Positions 1-7,174 of a DNA stretch of 64,000 nucleotides are shown in pieces. Numbering within the stretch: position 1 is the first letter of the stretch; each line of letters opens with the position of its first letter. The translations under genes and the position numbers were made by a program. The notes under the pieces were generated by a model. The model was given only the letters and a program-made list of their open reading frames with translations, was not told the origin of the DNA and searched no databases. This DNA comes from Xanthomonas vasicola (lineage in GTDB: Bacteria > Pseudomonadota > Gammaproteobacteria > Xanthomonadales > Xanthomonadaceae): assembly GCF_000772705.2 (NCBI RefSeq), contig NZ_JSBW02000002.1, positions 124,001 through 188,000 of the forward strand, given 5' to 3'.

Positions 1-44
1 GCGAGCACGCGGCCCAACGCCGCGGTCAGTGCATGGGTTCGCAT
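1..44 (-). CDS. Start of next head gene, probably S49-type head maturation protease (partial)
   Basis: An ATG at 44-42 lies two bases after the portal stop and opens a frame that runs off the left edge, giving MRTHALTAALGRVL. In lambda-type modules the gene after the portal gene encodes the gpC scaffold/protease of peptidase family S49. The identification rests on gene order only, because fourteen residues are too few to show a domain. Confidence 0.45.
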   Translation of the reverse strand, partial: MRTHALTAALGRVL

Positions 45-46
45 AG

Positions 47-1603
47 TCAGATGTCCCTCAACATGTCGCGCGAAAGATCGGCGCGCAATTGGGCACGCGC
101 TTCCGCAGGTGCCGGCGCTGCCGGCTGCAATTGCTGCTGCTGTTGCTGCCAGTCCTGGCGCTGGCGCAGTACTTCGTCGGGGTTGTTGCCGTACTGCAGC
201 GTGTTCTGCTGCGGGCTCACCCAGCCGCGGTCCTCGGCCTCGCCTTTGGCGTAAGCCTCCTTGAGCGGATCGATCCACGGCATGATCGGGCGCACGTATG
301 TGGACGCCGCCAGATGCCGCAGCGTCCAGCCGCGCGGCATGCGCACCTTGCCGGACAGCACGGCCGCCTCGATAAAGCGCTGGCGTGTCGGGCGCACGAA
401 CAAAGCAATGAAGCGCTCGGCCAGCATCAGGTAGCTGCCCCACTTCTCCACAAGCTCCTGGCGCTGCGCCGAATACGTGCCGTTGTAGTCCAGCGACAGG
501 CTGGAGTAGCTCACGCCGATGCCGCCGGCAGCAGCGCGCAGCTGCTCCTTGCGCCAGGTTGCGGCATTCGGGTTCGGGCGGTCGGTGCCTAGGCTCTCGA
601 TGGATTCGCCGGGCAGCAGGTCGTCAAAGATGGCGCCGGGCGCCATGCGCAGTTCGCGCACCGGCACGCCCTGCTTCATCAGCGCCACGCCGCCCAATCC
701 TTCGCCCACGGGCTGGTATAGCTCGCCCGAGCCTTTCTTGATCTGGAACGTCATCGAAGCAGCCACCTTGGCCGCGATGCGCTCGGACTCTTCGTAGTCC
801 TTGACGTCTTCAAAGCGCGACATCGCACTGGCGAACACGCTCAAGCCGCGCACCTGATGCAAGCGCTTGAGATTGGCGATGCAGTGCATCACCTCGGCGC
901 TCACACGCTTGGTATCGGTGGTCCAGCCCAGCGGGTCGCCTGGGTGCTGCTTGTACACGTGGTAGGCCACCGGGCGCCCCCACGCGTTGCGCTCCACACC
1001 CTGCAAGATGTTGCGGGTTGGGTCGTTGAAGTCCAGCGGCACCAGGTCAGCCTCCAGCATCTCGATGCTGTAAGGCACGCCGCCGCCATGCTCTAGATAC
1101 GGCACACTGCCGCTGAGGTCCTGATAGAACGCCTCGCCATCGCGTAGCCAGCTGCGTGCCAGCAGTTGCTGGCACGCGCCGTAGTCGTGGGCACGGGTGA
1201 CTTCGGGCGCGTCCCACCACACGTCCCACAGCTCATCCAGCTGCAGCGCCAGTTCGCGGTTGATCGGCTGGCCTGGCAGACGCGGTGCAGACAGTACGTC
1301 GATGCCGGAGCCGACGGTGTTTTGCACCAGCACGTTGAGGGCGTTGTCGGCCAGGTCTAGATCGCGCTCCAAGTGGCGCGCTTGGTCACGTAGCTGGCGG
1401 GAGTCCATGCCGGCAATCGCGTTGCCGCTGCCCCAATCGCGGGCCAGCTTGCGGCTGCGCGATGGGCGGGTGACTTCATGGGCACGGGCCACCACACGCA
1501 GCTGCTGTTCGCGCACTGCAGTGCGCGCCTCGATAGCGCGCACGTTGCGGTCAGTGGAGATAGCGACACCGAGGCGCTCGCGGGCGATGCGTGCGGAGGC
1601 CAT
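47..1603 (-). CDS. Phage portal protein, lambda gpB family
   Basis: At 518 residues this matches lambda gpB-type portals, the dodecameric ring at the capsid vertex through which DNA is packaged and ejected. Family features include an early region rich in Arg and the pattern NPNAATWRKEQLRAAAGGIGVSYSSLSLDYNG reduced to its core GIGVSYSSLS near residues 370-380, followed by a Tyr-Ser-rich stretch typical of the clip/stem part. The C-terminus carries a run of glutamines (about residue 483 onward) and an Ala/Pro-rich tail. The start overlaps the last base of the gpW stop region, and the next gene follows after two bases, so the three genes are translated as a unit. Confidence 0.9.
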   Translation of the reverse strand: MASARIARERLGVAISTDRNVRAIEARTAVREQQLRVVARAHEVTRPSRSRKLARDWGSGNAIAGMDSRQLRDQARHLERDLDLADNALNVLVQNTVGSGIDVLSAPRLPGQPINRELALQLDELWDVWWDAPEVTRAHDYGACQQLLARSWLRDGEAFYQDLSGSVPYLEHGGGVPYSIEMLEADLVPLDFNDPTRNILQGVERNAWGRPVAYHVYKQHPGDPLGWTTDTKRVSAEVMHCIANLKRLHQVRGLSVFASAMSRFEDVKDYEESERIAAKVAASMTFQIKKGSGELYQPVGEGLGGVALMKQGVPVRELRMAPGAIFDDLLPGESIESLGTDRPNPNAATWRKEQLRAAAGGIGVSYSSLSLDYNGTYSAQRQELVEKWGSYLMLAERFIALFVRPTRQRFIEAAVLSGKVRMPRGWTLRHLAASTYVRPIMPWIDPLKEAYAKGEAEDRGWVSPQQNTLQYGNNPDEVLRQRQDWQQQQQQLQPAAPAPAEARAQLRADLSRDMLRDI

Positions 1604-1818
1604 CAGGTCCGACCACCAAAATCAGCAGTGGCCCAGCGGGCGCGACGCCCCGGCTGGGCCACTCTATCTACGGCGGCCTGCCACTCCTGGCGACCCTTGC
1701 GGATCTCTGCCAGATCCGCGCGGGTGAGCACGCGCTCACCTAGCCGAACGCTCTGCCCCTGCAGCACGGCGATCTCTGCCTGCTGATACGTGGTGAGCAT
1801 TTCCTGAGCCGTCTTCAT
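1603..1818 (-). CDS. gpW-like head-to-tail joining protein
   Basis: This 71-residue protein has the size and layout of lambda gpW, which closes the portal vertex and forms the tail attachment site. The N-terminal part is helical (TAQEMLTTYQQAEIAVLQG), followed by a short RLGERVLTRADL segment and a second helix with KGRQEWQAAVD, as in the family. It lies directly upstream of the portal gene with a one-base overlap. In lambda it would follow the large terminase directly, but here a foreign gene on the other strand and a small regulator-like gene lie between them. Confidence 0.85.
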   Translation of the reverse strand: MKTAQEMLTTYQQAEIAVLQGQSVRLGERVLTRADLAEIRKGRQEWQAAVDRVAQPGRRARWATADFGGRT

Positions 1819-2000
1819 GACGAGTCAGGTTATTGAGAGCAGTGTCCCGCATCTATGCGAAAGTTGGCACAGCCTGAAGCGCAAACAGTTGATTTATATG
1901 AGCGTCCCTACCCGATTTGTCAATAGTTTGACCAACTTCTGGACTAATCGTCCCTCGGCGAAAGATACTTCCAACAATAACTAGCGAAAGGACGCACCGA

Positions 2001-3290
2001 ATGCTTTCCCCACTCTATGATCTCGATGAACTTGTACTGCAATGTAGAGATGAGCGAGCCAGGAGTTACATACGCGAAGCTGTGGCAAGCTATCGAGCCG
2101 GCGCATTTCGCGCGTCAATAGTGGCAACCTGGGTCGCCGTCTGCTATGACATCATGGCGAAGCTTCATGAACTAGCCATTGCCGGCGACGCCGCTGCTGA
2201 AAAACAAGTAGTCGAACTCACACGCATTCGGACCAATGGCGACGTTCGCTCGGCGCTCGCATTCGAAAAGAAAATTTTGGAGCATGCCAGGAATCAGTTT
2301 GAGCTCATATCGCATCTTGAGGAGCTGGACTTGGCGCGACTATTAGAAGATCGCAATAGGTGCGCTCACCCTTCACTGGTGGCTGAAGGCGAGGCTTACG
2401 AACCGCCCGGCGAGCTTGCGCGTTTGCACATCCGCAACTCTGTCGATTCACTTCTCAAGCATCCGCCAGCTCAAGGCAAATACGCTTTGGAGCGACTCCT
2501 GTCCGATGTAAGGTCTAATTATTTTCCAACTAGAAGTGCCGATGCTCAGGCCTGGATGGCAAATGGGATCCTTAAGAAACCACGCCGCTCGTTGCTCGAC
2601 AATTTTGTCATCTCATTGGTTAAACATTTGCTACTTGAGCAGGAATCTGCACAAAGTAGCCAAAGCCACTATTCTGCGTTGAATGCATGCTATGCCCTCC
2701 ACCCGCAGCCTTGGCGTGACGTCCTAACGTCAAAGCTGTCCCACACCATGCGAAGGATAGAGGACAGAAGCCTCCACCGAGCAGTGTTATTCTTCTTCCG
2801 TTGTCCCGAAGCCTGGGACTGCATCGATACAGACGTGTCCCAGCGCATACAGAACTTCATTCAAAATCTCCCTAGTGCATCTTTCGATGTAATATATATC
2901 GCTCTAGAGATCCCAGCTCTTGTTAGTACCGCGGAGCGCCGCGCCAGACGGTCTACCCTCGAAGAAATATCCAGCACCCCTTGGTTCACGCTCCCGCGCG
3001 TCGTAGCCGACCGGCTCGTTACGCTATACCTTGAATCGCACTCATTCAATGAAGCAAACCAAATAGCCAAACAGCTATCTAGCTACGCATCCGAGTTAAA
3101 AAAAGAACATGTGTTGCGACTTATTTCAGGAGCGGCTGCCAATGCGGAAATCACTGGAAGCTTCAGCTTTTCTCCGCTTCTAGCAACTATTAAAGCAAGG
3201 GTCCCTGAAGTTACCGACCTCGGAGATTTCGACACGCTGCTACAGCAACATGGCTTGGAAAGATTCGCCGGTGACACGTCCGAATCCTAG
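2001..3290 (+). CDS. HEPN-motif protein inserted in the head gene module (cargo gene)
   Basis: This 429-residue protein is not a known phage structural protein. Residues 15-50 form a helical stretch (ARSYIREAVASYRAGAFRAS) of the kind found at the start of HEPN domains. Residues 118-123 read RNRCAH, which fits the Rx4-6H signature of HEPN RNases. The remaining 300 residues are helical with no recognised motif. The gene runs against all surrounding head genes and is noticeably more A/T-rich than they are, both signs of a separately acquired moron. HEPN RNases commonly act in abortive infection and toxin systems, so an anti-phage role is inferred, not shown. The start is an ATG preceded by a GAAAGGA ribosome site. 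Confidence 0.7.
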   Translation: MLSPLYDLDELVLQCRDERARSYIREAVASYRAGAFRASIVATWVAVCYDIMAKLHELAIAGDAAAEKQVVELTRIRTNGDVRSALAFEKKILEHARNQFELISHLEELDLARLLEDRNRCAHPSLVAEGEAYEPPGELARLHIRNSVDSLLKHPPAQGKYALERLLSDVRSNYFPTRSADAQAWMANGILKKPRRSLLDNFVISLVKHLLLEQESAQSSQSHYSALNACYALHPQPWRDVLTSKLSHTMRRIEDRSLHRAVLFFFRCPEAWDCIDTDVSQRIQNFIQNLPSASFDVIYIALEIPALVSTAERRARRSTLEEISSTPWFTLPRVVADRLVTLYLESHSFNEANQIAKQLSSYASELKKEHVLRLISGAAANAEITGSFSFSPLLATIKARVPEVTDLGDFDTLLQQHGLERFAGDTSES

Positions 3291-3292
3291 TG

Positions 3293-3589
3293 CTAAACGC
3301 TTGGCCCACGCGGCAGCCCCCCTGGGAACAAGCGATGGAGTTGGGAGCGCGAGATGCCGAATTTCTTGGCCACCCTATCTGCAGACTCCCCTGTCTCCAA
3401 TGCGTGCCTAATCGCGTCTATAGGGTACACCCGGGATATCGCCGGAAAATACGGACGTTCGCCAGCAAGGCAATGCATGACTACCTCTACGAGCGGCTGC
3501 GCCATTTTTTCGCTGATGCCTATCTCTTTCAGCATGGCACCTAGGATCCGGTCCCTTAGCGTTTCGGAGCTTTCGTTTTTCTTGGCCAT
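3293..3589 (-). CDS. Small Mor-like helix-turn-helix protein
   Basis: This 98-residue protein resembles the Mor/C activator family of Mu-like phages. It has a helical N-terminus (MAQPLVEVVMHCLAGE), a central GERPYFPAI strand and a C-terminal helix-turn-helix (ADRVAKKFGISRSQLHRLFPG). Mor-type proteins activate middle or late promoters. Its start codon overlaps the stop of the large terminase (TGATG), so it is co-translated with packaging genes. Its stop is two bases from the 3' end of the convergent HEPN gene. The family assignment is tentative because the match is to pattern and layout only. Confidence 0.5.
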   Translation of the reverse strand: MAKKNESSETLRDRILGAMLKEIGISEKMAQPLVEVVMHCLAGERPYFPAISRVYPIDAIRHALETGESADRVAKKFGISRSQLHRLFPGGLPRGPSV

Positions 3590-5517
3590 CAGAGCACCCA
3601 GCCCTCATTAGCAAAGCCAAGTGATCTCTGTTCTTTTCCAACTGATCTCGAAGGCGCAAGAGGCTCTTGCTTAGTCAAGCTGGCCGAGGATGTTTCACGG
3701 GAATCATCGCTTACTGGCAGCGAAACTTCTTTTAAAACATGCTCATCCAAACAATCCCAGTCGACTTTGCTGTAGCGATGCAATCGAACTTCTGAGTGAT
3801 GGGCCGCTGCGTAGGCATACACCCACGTATCAAGGGGCTCATTCCGCACGACTCGCTTCTCAAAGCGATTCTTCACCGGGTTGTAGACCTCCGACACCAG
3901 GCCCGGGAAGAACTCCGGCGGCAACTGGTCACTGAAGTGAACGAGCCGCGCATCCGCCTGACGTTCGGCATCGGCTGAGAGCCGGCTGTAGAGGTAGTGC
4001 TTTGCGGCTACACCGCCCACGTGATAAATCGTGATGCCGCGCTTATCGGTGCGTCCGCGCCACGTGACGTCAACCAGCTTTCCCTTCGAAAGGATTGGGG
4101 CGTTGTTCGGCACGGCGCCGAAGATGCCCATTGGCCGGTTGATCAGTCGCTGGCGAACGTAGTGCTTGACTGCCTCGGTGCGGTGGCCACCGGCATCTAT
4201 AGCGGTGGCGAGGGGCCGCAGCTGCGCGCCGTCTTCGCGCTCGATTGGGCGGTTCAGAAGATCCGTCAACGCAACCCACACGGCCTCTTCGGCGGGGTCA
4301 CCCGATAGCTCGACGTAATCCAGCGTCCACGCAGCCATGCCCCTGCCCCATCCCACGATGTGCACCGCCAAGCGGTTGTCTTGCGTGTCGACGCCTACAG
4401 TGATCGCCAGCACGCCGCGCGGCGCATGCCGCAGGCGGTACGGTTCCGCGCGGTCGGCGATGACGTTGTGCTTCACCGCCCGCATCGACGGGTCTTCCCA
4501 CGTCTCCGCAAGCCGGTCGTTGATGAACGTCTTGAGGGAGGCGGGATCGTTCTGGGCATCGAGCCACTCGCGAGCCAGATCTGCCCAGCGCGGCCCAAGG
4601 CCGAATTGGTAGTACAGGCAGTTGATGGTGTAACCGCGCACATCAGAATCAGGGTTGGCGGCCACCCAGCGGCCTGCGGCGATCATGTCAGTCTTGTGGT
4701 GCTCTTCGATTGCGGAACCGCACTCGCTGCACCCGTACCAGGCGTGCTTGGCATCGGGTGACCACACCAGGCCGCTCCAGCTCAACGCCTGGTAATGGCC
4801 GCAATGCGGGCACGGCACATGGAAACGGCGCTGGTCGCTCTTCTCGTAGAGCTTGGCAATGCGGCTCAGCCCCGCGATCCCCGGGGTGCTGATGTAAAGG
4901 CGCTTGTAGGTGGAAGGAAATGCCGAAGTGCGCCCGTCCAGCATCTTGACCGGGTCGTCGCCGGTGATCAGCTGCTGCGGCGCCTCGTCGATCTCATCGA
5001 CGCCCAGATATTTCACTGTCGTGGACTTCAGTCGCTGCGGGCTGCCCATGTGCTCCACGTAGAGCTGCCCCCCGGCGAAGTCTTTGAAGGTGCGCTGGTT
5101 GGCGCTGTCACGGCTGGCGGTACTGCTGAGCGCGCGGCGCACGGCTGGGCACACTTCGATCATGGGATTCAACTTCTGGGCAATCCATTTGTTCATGGAG
5201 GCCTCGCCCGGCAGCGCGTACATGATCGGCGCCGGTGCGTAGTCCATCCAGTAGGCGATCGCGTTAGTGGCCAGCTGGCTCTTGCCGAACTGGATCGGGA
5301 ACATCGCCACCAGCTGGTGCACCGAGCTGCGCGCGGACATGGCGTCCATCGGTTCGCGTAGTGGCGGATTGCGGTCGGTGACCCAGCGCCCCGGCTTGCT
5401 GCTGCCCTTGGTCGACAGGCGCATGTGCTCGTCGCACCACTGCGAAACCGTCTGTGGCCGCCTTGGCTGCAACGCTCGGGACAGCACGGCTTTGACGCGG
5501 AGGTTAGCGGACGTCAT
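3589..5517 (-). CDS. Terminase large subunit, lambda gpA family
   Basis: This is the packaging motor ATPase and DNA-cutting nuclease, 642 residues, essentially the length of lambda gpA. An ATP-binding P-loop variant, PIQFGKSQ, lies near residue 74. A Walker B segment, YLGVDEIDEA, is near 170. Two Cys pairs (CPHCGH and CSECG) form a zinc-ribbon-like insert. The nuclease domain opens with VGVDTQDNRL, which supplies the metal-binding aspartates. The frame stays open upstream to 5736, but ATG 5517 has a clear GGAGGA ribosome site and restores the family N-terminus (TSANLRVKAVLSRALQPRRP). The following Mor-like gene overlaps its stop. Confidence 0.93.
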   Translation of the reverse strand: MTSANLRVKAVLSRALQPRRPQTVSQWCDEHMRLSTKGSSKPGRWVTDRNPPLREPMDAMSARSSVHQLVAMFPIQFGKSQLATNAIAYWMDYAPAPIMYALPGEASMNKWIAQKLNPMIEVCPAVRRALSSTASRDSANQRTFKDFAGGQLYVEHMGSPQRLKSTTVKYLGVDEIDEAPQQLITGDDPVKMLDGRTSAFPSTYKRLYISTPGIAGLSRIAKLYEKSDQRRFHVPCPHCGHYQALSWSGLVWSPDAKHAWYGCSECGSAIEEHHKTDMIAAGRWVAANPDSDVRGYTINCLYYQFGLGPRWADLAREWLDAQNDPASLKTFINDRLAETWEDPSMRAVKHNVIADRAEPYRLRHAPRGVLAITVGVDTQDNRLAVHIVGWGRGMAAWTLDYVELSGDPAEEAVWVALTDLLNRPIEREDGAQLRPLATAIDAGGHRTEAVKHYVRQRLINRPMGIFGAVPNNAPILSKGKLVDVTWRGRTDKRGITIYHVGGVAAKHYLYSRLSADAERQADARLVHFSDQLPPEFFPGLVSEVYNPVKNRFEKRVVRNEPLDTWVYAYAAAHHSEVRLHRYSKVDWDCLDEHVLKEVSLPVSDDSRETSSASLTKQEPLAPSRSVGKEQRSLGFANEGWVL

Positions 5518-5569
5518 GAGCGATTCCTCCGCTATTCTTAGTTGCGTAAATTCGTCCAGTGGATCCCAT

Positions 5570-6226
5570 ATGTGGAACCGAGTCTCTCTCACCAAAGTAA
5601 CCGCCCGCATTAGGTCCGCGCTTAAATGCAGTTGGCCTGCAGCCCTTGTAGCTGCAGCCTGTGGATCTATCGTCACCATTCTTCTTATCGACCCAGCGCT
5701 TTTGTCCGGCGTGCTGTTCAACGACCTTGCTGCCAACTGGGCCAGTGCAGTCGGATCGATTTGCGCAGTAGGGGTCGCACTGCATTTGGCAGGTTCGGCT
5801 AAGCGCGATGCAAATGAGGCGGCAAGAATAAGAGCAGAAGTTGCTCTCCGACTGCTCTGGCCAGATCTGCGAAATTACCAAGCTGCCCTGAAGCGACTCA
5901 ATAGAAGCACCATCACCACAGAATCGTGGTCGAAGGATATCAACACGGTTCACGTGCAACGAATACTTGGCCAGCTTGGAAGTGATTCGGAGCGCGTTTT
6001 CAGTCTGTCTCGTGACCTCCAGGGCCCTCAGCTTGCCGCGATGTCGCAAGCAGTGGCGCATATCCGCCATGCGGAGCGGCATGCTACTGAATTGCTCATG
6101 CACTGCTCCGACAACTATGTGTCTGTGAGCTCTTGGCAGAGCAAGCAGCAAGCGGCACGCAAGTCGTCTAGCACTGCCCAACAATATCTCCATCAATTGA
6201 TCGACGAGGCAAAGCTGCTGGTCTAG
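5570..6226 (+). CDS. Membrane-anchored protein between terminase genes (cargo gene)
   Basis: This 218-residue protein has two predicted membrane helices (about 22-40 and 55-73) followed by a long helical, basic cytoplasmic domain (KRDANEAARIRAEVA and onward). No known domain is recognised. It is transcribed against the terminase genes it separates, as expected for a lysogenic conversion gene. Its layout, a membrane anchor, then a basic turn, then a helical tail, is shared with the cargo protein at 16631-17233. The ATG at 5570 gives the cleanest anchor. An in-frame ATG at 5516 overlaps the terminase start and adds 18 residues, so the start is uncertain. Confidence 0.65.
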   Translation: MWNRVSLTKVTARIRSALKCSWPAALVAAACGSIVTILLIDPALLSGVLFNDLAANWASAVGSICAVGVALHLAGSAKRDANEAARIRAEVALRLLWPDLRNYQAALKRLNRSTITTESWSKDINTVHVQRILGQLGSDSERVFSLSRDLQGPQLAAMSQAVAHIRHAERHATELLMHCSDNYVSVSSWQSKQQAARKSSSTAQQYLHQLIDEAKLLV

Positions 6227-6240
6227 AGCTGAGGCGCCTT

Positions 6241-6843
6241 TCACTTGTCTTGCCCAGTGTGGATGTCACCCGCACTTGTAGCGGCACGAAACCCTCGACT
6301 CACCTCCTCCAGCGCATGCATCAACTCGTCCCACAGCAGCTGCCGCACCTTGGCCTCGTCGGTTGCAGCGGCCAGCTGCGGCGCCAACGTGTCCGGGATG
6401 CGCTCCAGCGCCACCCGCAGCCCGGTGCCCGCCTCGGAGATGGCTTGCTCCACATCGGCACGCGGCAGCAGTTCGCCCAGCTTCTCAGCCAGCTCGATCT
6501 GCGCCATCTGCGCATCCGTCTCGGCCTTGTCCGCCAGCGCCTTGGCCTTGCGCTTTGCGTCGCTGGTCTGCGGCTCGTCGGCGTCGTCCTGGTCGTCGCT
6601 GCCCTCGCCCGCCAGCGCAGCACCACGCGCCTCGGCGTGCCGTGCAGCCACGCCGGCACGAGCGGGATCGCGCGTCTGCTCGTACAGCGCCAGGGATGCG
6701 CTCTTGAGGTAGCCCTTGCCGCCCTCGGCCTGCACCAGCCGGCCATTGCGCTTGAGCTCCACGATGTAAGACGGCCGGCAGCCGATGTAGGCTGCCAGCT
6801 CCTTGCCTGTCACCACCACATCGTTGTCCGTCATACCCAGCAC
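6241..6843 (-). CDS. Terminase small subunit, Nu1-like
   Basis: The product binds the phage packaging site and recruits the large terminase. The N-terminus has the winged-helix pattern of Nu1 (VTGKELAAYIGCRPSYIVELKRNGRLV, first 45 residues), followed by a charged linker and a coiled-coil-prone segment (KALADKAETDAQMAQIELAE) that would mediate assembly. The length of 200 residues is close to lambda Nu1 (181). A start at ATG 6834 (MTDND) is also possible. It lies directly downstream of the 9-bp repeat cluster at 6905-7159, the expected place for its binding site. Its partner gene is separated from it by a cargo gene on the opposite strand. Confidence 0.85.
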   Translation of the reverse strand: MLGMTDNDVVVTGKELAAYIGCRPSYIVELKRNGRLVQAEGGKGYLKSASLALYEQTRDPARAGVAARHAEARGAALAGEGSDDQDDADEPQTSDAKRKAKALADKAETDAQMAQIELAEKLGELLPRADVEQAISEAGTGLRVALERIPDTLAPQLAAATDEAKVRQLLWDELMHALEEVSRGFRAATSAGDIHTGQDK

Positions 6844-6904
6844 TCCACTTCTTCCATTTCTTTCAAGGCCAGCAAGACAGGAAAAAACGCGCGCGCGTGA
6901 GCGT

Positions 6905-7159
6905 GTGCGGCCTGTGCGGGAACGTGTGCGGGACGCATATCACCCGAGACATTTGCGGCAGTAACGATGTGCGGGATGTGCGGGATGTGCGGGCACTCAC
7001 ACACGCGGGAAAGGCATTGCACGCATGCGAGTGACACGGCTGCCCACGCGCCCGCGCCCACGAAGGAAGCAAAAGGCCCGCACATCCCGCACATGCCTAC
7101 TGCCGCATGCGTTTGCGCCCGCACATCTGCCCGCACACCGTCCCGCACATCCCGCACAG
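6905..7159. repeat. Cluster of 9-bp repeats (GTGCGGGAT) in opposing orientation
   Basis: The unit GTGCGGGAT or a close variant occurs on the plus strand at about 6905, 6914, 6926, and as three tandem copies at 6969-6995. It occurs in reverse (ATCCCGCAC, written CCCGCACAT) at 7077-7085, 7086-7094, 7118-7126, 7130-7138, 7142-7150 and 7151-7159. Forward copies fill the left half and reverse copies the right half, so the region can fold back on itself. It lies between the primase-helicase stop and the small terminase start and holds no convincing gene. Candidate roles are a replication origin or the terminase-binding part of a cos/pac site. Confidence 0.8.
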
Positions 7160-7174
7160 CCACAGGCGCAGTGC

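Noticed and set aside
5518-5736. Longer terminase start at 5736
   Set aside because: It overlaps the cargo gene, lacks family similarity, and ATG 5517 has a strong GGAGGA site.
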